A stretch of 64,000 bases of DNA, taken from assembly GCF_000590885.1 (NCBI RefSeq), contig NZ_JFHN01000053.1:332748-396747 (forward strand), in the 5' to 3' direction. The notes beneath the pieces are model-generated. The model saw only the letters and a program-made list of their open reading frames with translations. It was not told the origin of the DNA and did not search any database. Within the stretch, counting starts at the first letter, position 1. Every line of letters begins with the position of its first letter. The position numbers and the translations under genes are program-made. Below, in pieces: positions 59,370-64,000 of the stretch. Source of the DNA: Erwinia mallotivora. GTDB lineage: Bacteria; Pseudomonadota; Gammaproteobacteria; Enterobacterales; Enterobacteriaceae.

Positions 59370-60682
59370 GGTGCCTTTGCTGCCGCCATCAGTGCTTCAA
59401 TCTCATCCGCATCTTTGACCACGCTGTCAGTCAGGTTCTCATTGCCCTCAGCAGTGATGACAATGTCATCCTCCACGCGAACACCGATTCCACGATACTC
59501 AGCAGGAACATCCGCATCTGGGGCAATATAAAGACCCGGCTCCACCGTAATCACCATGCCCGGTTCGAGAATCCGGTCGCGGTCATTGCCGTAAAATCCA
59601 ACGTCATGCACATCCAGTCCAAGCCAGTGACTGAGCCCATGCATATAAAATTCGCGGTGCGCCTGTTCGGCAATTAACGTTTCCACATCACCTTTCATCA
59701 CGCCAAGTTCCACCAGCCCGGTGACCATGATGCGCACCACCTGCTCGTTCACTTCACGGATGCTGGTTCCCGGACGAAACAGTTCCAGCGCTTTGTTCAA
59801 AGATGACAGCACAATGTCGTAGATCGCCCGCTGTGGCGCAGAAAACTGACCATTTACCGGGAAGGTCCGGGTGATATCCCCGGCATAGCCCTGAAGCTCA
59901 CACCCGGCATCAATCAGCACCAGGTCGCCGTCGCGCAGCTGACTCTCATTCTCGGTGTAGTGGAGAATACAGGCGTTTTCACCCGATCCCACAATGGTAT
60001 TGTAAGAAGGAAATCTGGCCCCATGACGATTGAATTCGTGATGAATTTCCCCTTCAAGTTGGTACTCATACATTCCTGGTCTGCACTGCTGCATTGCACG
60101 GGTATGAGCCAGGGCGCTGATACGTCCGGCTTCACGCAAAATCCTCAGCTCTTCCGGCGATTTAAACAGACGCATTTCATGAACCCATGGTCGCCAGTCG
60201 GTCAGCGTGGCGGGAGCGATAAGATTTTGCCGGGATCCTCGCCGCAATTTTTCCAGGGCCGCGAACAGCAAATCATCGGCCTGCGTGTAAAGACCCTGCG
60301 CGTGATAAACCACGTCAAGGCCGTTCAGTAACTGAGGCAGCTGCTCGCTGATATCGTCAAAGGGCAGCGCCCGGTCGACGGAAAGTTTCTCCGGTGCGGC
60401 GTCCTGCCCAAGCCGGCGGCCAAACCATATCTCTGCATTCAAATCACGCACCCGATTAAACAACACGCTGTGATTGTGATTTTCACTGCTTTTAATCAGT
60501 ACCAGTACCGCTTCGGGTTCGTTAAAACCGGTGAAGTACCAGAAGTCACTGTTCTGACGATAGGGATATTCACTGTCGTTGCTGCGGGTCACTTCTGGGG
60601 CGGCAAAAATAATCGCGGCGCTGGCCGGGACCATTTTTGCCAACAGCGCCTGGCGACGTTGTACGAACTCTTGCTGTGTCAT
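59366..60682 (-). CDS. pepP: Xaa-Pro aminopeptidase II
   Basis: A manganese metallopeptidase removing an N-terminal residue before proline. From ATG 60682 (MTQQEFVQRRQALL), supported by AGGAG upstream, it has 438 residues (E. coli 441); an upstream start adds 8 residues. Metal ligands are in VLIDAGCELQGYAGDITRTFP (two Asp), HGLSHWLGLDVHDVG (His), TVEPGLYI (Glu) and VRVEDDIVIT (Glu). It is coupled to ubiH by a 4-bp overlap. Confidence 0.96.
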   Translation of the reverse strand: MTQQEFVQRRQALLAKMVPASAAIIFAAPEVTRSNDSEYPYRQNSDFWYFTGFNEPEAVLVLIKSSENHNHSVLFNRVRDLNAEIWFGRRLGQDAAPEKLSVDRALPFDDISEQLPQLLNGLDVVYHAQGLYTQADDLLFAALEKLRRGSRQNLIAPATLTDWRPWVHEMRLFKSPEELRILREAGRISALAHTRAMQQCRPGMYEYQLEGEIHHEFNRHGARFPSYNTIVGSGENACILHYTENESQLRDGDLVLIDAGCELQGYAGDITRTFPVNGQFSAPQRAIYDIVLSSLNKALELFRPGTSIREVNEQVVRIMVTGLVELGVMKGDVETLIAEQAHREFYMHGLSHWLGLDVHDVGFYGNDRDRILEPGMVITVEPGLYIAPDADVPAEYRGIGVRVEDDIVITAEGNENLTDSVVKDADEIEALMAAAKAP

Positions 60683-60724
60683 CAACTTCTCCTGAATGCA
60701 GTCCATATAATGGCTAAGACCAGC

Positions 60725-61303
60725 TTAATGCAGGGTATTTTTTTTCACTTCCGGCTTCGGCGCGCTGGTGCGGCTGAAGGTTTCGTGGCACAACAGAGCC
60801 GCTACCCGAACATATTCAATCACCTCTTCCAGTGACTGTTCCAGTTCATCCTGGTCTTCATCTTCATCATAACCCAGCTGGGCGATGGTACGCAGATCGT
60901 CAATCGCCTCCCCGGTTTCACCCTTTACCTGAGCCAGCTTAGGCTGTGATACGCCCAGCCCCAGCAGAAAATGGTTTACCCAGCCAGCCAGGGCATCCGC
61001 ACGGTCAAACACGGTAATATCTTCATCTTCAGGCAGATAGAGCTGAAACATAAAACCATCATCTTCCAGCGTATCACTCACCGTCTGATGCAAATGTTGT
61101 AGCGGCTGCATCAGTGACTGCGAGAAGGCCATGCCTTCATTAGTCAAATCATGAACCAGCGTCTGCCAGCTGCTGTCGCTGTTGCCGCCGCAGATGAGTC
61201 CGCTAATCAGACCGTGCATTTCAGCAGGCGTCATTGCCACACCCTGCTGCGTAAGTGCTGAAGCCAGCGCATCGTAGCCTGGCATTGTGTTTGTTAGTGA
61301 CAT
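60725..61303 (-). CDS. ygfB: YgfB family protein
   Basis: A 192-residue UPF0149 protein starting [21 protein letters not shown]; a longer frame from 61336 is not used because it has no counterpart in E. coli. The C-terminal half contains the conserved [21 protein letters not shown] and an acidic [15 protein letters not shown] segment. Molecular function in enterobacteria is unclear. It heads the ubi operon and is divergent from zapA. Confidence 0.93.
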   Translation of the reverse strand: MSLTNTMPGYDALASALTQQGVAMTPAEMHGLISGLICGGNSDSSWQTLVHDLTNEGMAFSQSLMQPLQHLHQTVSDTLEDDGFMFQLYLPEDEDITVFDRADALAGWVNHFLLGLGVSQPKLAQVKGETGEAIDDLRTIAQLGYDEDEDQDELEQSLEEVIEYVRVAALLCHETFSRTSAPKPEVKKNTLH

Positions 61304-61473
61304 ACGTTTTGGTCGTCGTTGGCTGATGAAGTTCATGTTATGCTACCACCAGGTGCCTCAAGGATTCCAGAAAGGGGTTGTTTCTTCCCAGCGTGGTAGT
61401 TATAGTCCTCACCCTCCCAACCTGTTGAGTGGCAAGGGAGATTGACGGCGAAATAATCAGTCAGGATGGTTTC

Positions 61474-61803
61474 ATGTCTGCTCAGCCCGTAGATATTCAA
61501 ATTTTTGGTCGTTCTTTAAGAGTGAATTGCCCGCCTGAACAGCAAGATGCGCTGAACATGGCTGCCGACGACCTCAATCAGCGGTTGCAAGATTTAAAAG
61601 TTCGCACTAGAGTCACAAATACCGAGCAGCTGGTGTTTATTGCTGCATTAAATATTTGTCATGAGCTGGCGCAGGAAAAAAGTAAAACCCGCGATTACGC
61701 CAGCAACATGGAACAACGTATCCGGATGCTGCAACAGACCATTGAACAGGCATTGCTTGAGCAGGGTCGCATTACAGAACGTACCGGTACGCAATTCGAA
61801 TAA
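61474..61803 (+). CDS. zapA: Cell division protein ZapA
   Basis: Binds and bundles FtsZ at the division ring. From ATG 61474 ([20 protein letters not shown]), preceded by AGGATGG, the product is 109 residues like E. coli; the upstream in-frame start at 61429 is rejected. The N-terminal beta domain is followed by a long coiled-coil helix ([20 protein letters not shown]). It is directly followed by the 6S RNA gene. Confidence 0.96.
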   Translation: MSAQPVDIQIFGRSLRVNCPPEQQDALNMAADDLNQRLQDLKVRTRVTNTEQLVFIAALNICHELAQEKSKTRDYASNMEQRIRMLQQTIEQALLEQGRITERTGTQFE

Positions 61804-61843
61804 CACGTCAGCGTTTACTGTGTTACAGTGGCGGTGATACAAA

Positions 61844-62027
61844 ATTTCTCTGAGATGTTTGCAAGCGGGCCAGTCCCCTGAGCCGATATTTCATACCAAC
61901 AGAGTGTGGCGCTCGGTGACCTGTGTGCATGCCCGGCCTGTCCGGGAAGCCTGATGGTTGCGACGACATACTCACCTTGAACCAAGGGTTCAAGTGTTAC
62001 AGCCTGCGGCGGCATCTCGGAGATTCC
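61844..62027 (+). ncRNA. ssrS: 6S RNA
   Basis: A 184-nt RNA that binds sigma70 RNA polymerase and mimics an open promoter, shifting transcription in stationary phase. The 5' end ATTTCTCTGAGATGTTTGC and 3' end GGCATCTCGGAGATTCC pair to close the molecule. The internal GCGGGCCAGTCCCCTGAGCC and CACCTTGAACCAAGGGTTC segments are nearly identical to E. coli. Length equals E. coli 6S exactly. It lies between zapA and fau and is expected to be co-transcribed with fau. Confidence 0.97.
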
Positions 62028-62137
62028 CTTCCTGGTTACAATGGCCCATGCCTGACCAGTTCTGCTCAACGGTGAGCAGATATAACTTCATCCAACGGCA
62101 GTAAATCCTTAAAACATCCTCTGATACGGTAACGCTG

Positions 62138-62725
62138 ATGACTCTCGTTTTATCCGATCGCCAGAATATCCGTAATCACATTCGCCAGTTGCGGCGTGGG
62201 TTAAGCTCAGTTCAGCAACAGCAGGCCGCCCAGCAGGTCGCTGAGAGAGCGACAGATTTCGCGGCCGTTCGCCAGGCGAGGAAAATCGCGCTGTTTCTCT
62301 CTTTTGATGGCGAGCTTAATACTCACCCCCTGATTGAGCGATTATGGCAACGCCAGCAGGAAGTTTACCTGCCTGTTCTTCATCCTTTCTCCGCCGGTCA
62401 GTTGCTGTTTATTCGTTACCAATCCACTACACCCCTGATACGTAACCGTCTGAATATTCCTGAGCCAGTGCTGGACATTCGTAACCTGGTCACACTGAAT
62501 GAGCTGGATGTGGTGATGGTGCCTTTGGTGGCATTTGATACCCATGGACAGCGCCTGGGCATGGGCGGCGGCTTTTACGACCGAACCCTACAGAACTGGC
62601 AACAGCATGGCTTTCTGCCTGTCGGGCTGGCCCATGATTGTCAGCAGGTGGAGCAACTACCGGTAGCAGAGTGGGATGTGCCTTTACCGGTGATGATTAC
62701 CCCTTCAAAAATCTGGCACTGGTAA
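62138..62725 (+). CDS. fau: 5-formyltetrahydrofolate cyclo-ligase
   Basis: Converts 5-formyl-THF to 5,10-methenyl-THF with ATP, here genomically close to the glycine cleavage folate enzymes. The 195-residue product has an N-terminal basic helix (RNHIRQLRRGLSS), the central FLSFDGELNTHPLI block, and the substrate and nucleotide motif QRLGMGGGFYDRTL. It lies downstream of ssrS as in E. coli. The serA gene that usually follows is displaced by the IS element. Confidence 0.95.
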   Translation: MTLVLSDRQNIRNHIRQLRRGLSSVQQQQAAQQVAERATDFAAVRQARKIALFLSFDGELNTHPLIERLWQRQQEVYLPVLHPFSAGQLLFIRYQSTTPLIRNRLNIPEPVLDIRNLVTLNELDVVMVPLVAFDTHGQRLGMGGGFYDRTLQNWQQHGFLPVGLAHDCQQVEQLPVAEWDVPLPVMITPSKIWHW

Positions 62726-62764
62726 AAGATGACTAGTCCTGGCATAGGTTGACACTTTACGCCC

Positions 62765-63520
62765 TCAAAACGCCTGATGTACTGCATCTGGCGTTTTATA
62801 TTTCAGCGACAGATGCGGTCGCTGGCTATTGTAGATTCTTACCGACTCCGCCACCATTATTTCTGCCTGAACGATGTCTGCCGGGCGCGTTATCAGCAGC
62901 TCGTTTTTCAGTATTCCGTTGACCCTCTCCGCAATGGCGTTCTGATAACAGTCATACCCATCCGTCATTGAGCAGATTAGCCCGTGTCTTTCATGCACCG
63001 ACTGGTACATCGCTGAGCAGTACTGTATGCCGCGATCGGAGTGATGGATCAGCGGTGTCCTGCCATGCCGGTTTTTCAGTGCCATCTGTAGCGCCTTCAC
63101 CACGTGCTCTGTATGAAGACTTTCATGCACATGGTAACCCACTATTTTCCGTGAGAATGCGTCGGTTACCAGGCTCACGTAAGCCGTGCCGGTTCTGACC
63201 GGAAGCCAGGTAATGTCCGCCACCCAAACCTGCTCCGGGCCGGAGATGACGGTCCGCCCCGGCCCGTCTTTCAGCAGGTTTGGATGCTTATAAAAGCGAT
63301 GATGGCTGTGGGTTGTTTTATGATAAGCCCTGGCCGGACGTACCCGCAGCCCGGCCTCCCGGAGTACGGTAAACAGGCTGTCCCGCCCGATATGCAGTTC
63401 AGGTGCATCCCGACAGTTAAGGATATGGTGCAGCTTGCGCGTGCCCAGGCGCGGTTGCTGCATCCTGAGGTTTTTCACTTCCTCAGTAATGCGGCAGGCC
63501 TGCTCTGACTTACGTTGCAC
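62765..63520 (-). CDS. IS3-family transposase, orfB part
   Basis: A 251-residue frame (GTG start at 63520) with the HTH_21 segment and the rve integrase core. The DDE catalytic residues are visible in VWVADITWLPV (Asp), IHHSDRGIQYCS (Asp) and NAIAERVNGILKNEL (Glu, 35 residues later). The open frame extends upstream to the slippery site in orfA, so the active transposase is probably the OrfAB fusion made by -1 frameshifting. No internal stop is seen, so the element may be active. Confidence 0.93.
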   Translation of the reverse strand: MQRKSEQACRITEEVKNLRMQQPRLGTRKLHHILNCRDAPELHIGRDSLFTVLREAGLRVRPARAYHKTTHSHHRFYKHPNLLKDGPGRTVISGPEQVWVADITWLPVRTGTAYVSLVTDAFSRKIVGYHVHESLHTEHVVKALQMALKNRHGRTPLIHHSDRGIQYCSAMYQSVHERHGLICSMTDGYDCYQNAIAERVNGILKNELLITRPADIVQAEIMVAESVRIYNSQRPHLSLKYKTPDAVHQAF

Positions 63521-63585
63521 GCGCTGACACCCCTGATACCAGGCCTGACGGCTTATTTTTAAAAACCGGCAGACCCTGACGATGG

Positions 63586-63981
63586 TCAGTCCGGGTGTTT
63601 TTGCCTGCGCGATAACGAAGCTAACTGCTTTTTTGTCAGCGTGGCACCGAACTCAGTGTTCATGACCTTCACGACGGCCTCAAAGAACTGCGCCTTCACT
63701 TCGGATTCAGCCAGCTGCTGCTCAAGCTCTTTGATTCGTTGTTCAGGCGTAAGGGGAAGGGATTTTTTCATGAGTCCTCCACGTGCGCTGCGCTGCTTTG
63801 AAGAGTGCCAGTCCAGCTGGCCATATTTACGCAGCCACTTCAGAACGGTGGAGCACCCCTGGATACCGTAGCGCTCCTGAGCCTGACGATAAGTCATCTC
63901 ACCTTTTTCAACCTGCTCAACGACGGCCAGTTTAAAGGACAGAGAGTAGTCGCGTTGTGTACGTTTAACATATTGCTTCAT
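63586..63981 (-). CDS. IS3-family transposase, orfA part
   Basis: A 131-residue DNA-binding protein with the HTH_Tnp_1 helix-turn-helix (KLAVVEQVEKGEMTYRQAQE, then STVLKWLRKYG) followed by a leucine-zipper-like coil (PEQRIKELEQQLAESEVKAQFF). ATG 63981 has a GAGGAG ribosome site six bases upstream. The last 17 codons follow the frameshift site. OrfA alone usually represses transposition. Confidence 0.93.
   Translation of the reverse strand: MKQYVKRTQRDYSLSFKLAVVEQVEKGEMTYRQAQERYGIQGCSTVLKWLRKYGQLDWHSSKQRSARGGLMKKSLPLTPEQRIKELEQQLAESEVKAQFFEAVVKVMNTEFGATLTKKQLASLSRRQKHPD
63628..63634 (-). promoter_or_regulatory. A6G slippery site for -1 frameshifting in the IS
   Basis: On the minus strand the heptamer A AAA AAG lies in the orfA frame (ACA AAA AAG). 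A -1 slip continues as GCA GTT AGC and joins the orfB frame (AVSFVIAQAKTPGLTIVRV) without a stop. Confidence 0.9.
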
Positions 63982-64000
63982 CACATTCTCCTCAGAATCG

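Larger units (their letters stand above)
62740..64000 (-). mobile_element. IS3-family insertion sequence (upstream end outside the window)
   Basis: Two overlapping minus-strand frames form an IS3-type transposase. The 3' end of the element must lie in the short gap after fau (62,726-62,764). I could not fix the terminal inverted repeat because the other end, expected just upstream of orfA, is beyond position 64,000; TG dinucleotides at 62,740 and 62,750 are candidates. Target-site duplication cannot be seen. It lies immediately downstream of fau. Confidence 0.85.

Noticed and set aside
1..64000. CRISPR arrays, prophage, integron or tRNA-linked island
   Set aside because: No regularly spaced repeats, phage structural genes or integrases other than XerD were seen, and no tRNA gene was recognised.

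Overview
The window is chromosomal DNA of a member of the Enterobacterales, most likely Erwiniaceae (Erwinia or Pantoea type). This rests on protein similarity recalled from E. coli, on E. coli-like gene order with local gains and losses, on a KdgM-type oligogalacturonide porin as found in plant-associated genera, and on an IS3-family element. No database search was run. Most of the sequence is core housekeeping DNA and almost every gene can be named.

Left part (1-19,451) follows the E. coli ptrA-recC to aas order. It holds ptrA (5' end only), recC, an inserted kdgM-like porin gene, the pseudopilin cluster ppdC-ygdB-ppdB-ppdA, an inserted D-Ala-D-Ala dipeptidase gene, thyA-lgt, ptsP, rppH, mutH, a TerC-family gene, ygdR, tas, and lplT-aas. 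The long rppH-mutH gap carries two perfect DnaA boxes and several near-matches.

Middle part (19,700-41,050) is the accessory region, and it expands the E. coli aas-omrA-omrB-galR interval. On the minus strand, in transcription order, come a molybdopterin sulfoxide-reductase-like gene, the small RNA OmrB, a second FtsI/PBP3-type transpeptidase, the small RNA OmrA, a terminator in the leader of the next operon, and an MdtABC-type two-pump RND efflux operon. The outer-membrane gene of that operon is broken by a one-base frameshift. Both Omr RNAs have a shared upstream block at the same distance from their 5' ends, resembling OmpR sites. Next come galR (with an operator palindrome), lysA, lysR, an MFS exporter, a trypsin-like lipoprotein, a DUF1345 membrane protein and two small secreted or membrane proteins.

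Right part (41,270-62,725) returns to E. coli order: lysS-prfB (with the RF2 autoregulatory frameshift), recJ-dsbC-xerD, fldB, cptA-sdhE, ygfZ, the hemolysin III homologue, ygfF, the glycine cleavage operon gcvTHP, ygfB-pepP-ubiH-ubiI, zapA, 6S RNA (ssrS) and fau. The window ends inside an IS3-family insertion sequence whose orfA/orfB are joined by an A6G -1 slippery site.

No wholly unknown multi-gene system was found. The most interesting arrangement is the minus-strand run omrB, PBP3 paralogue, omrA, leader terminator, efflux operon. It suggests that a cell-wall synthase and an efflux pump have been placed inside an envelope-stress (EnvZ/OmpR) small-RNA locus.
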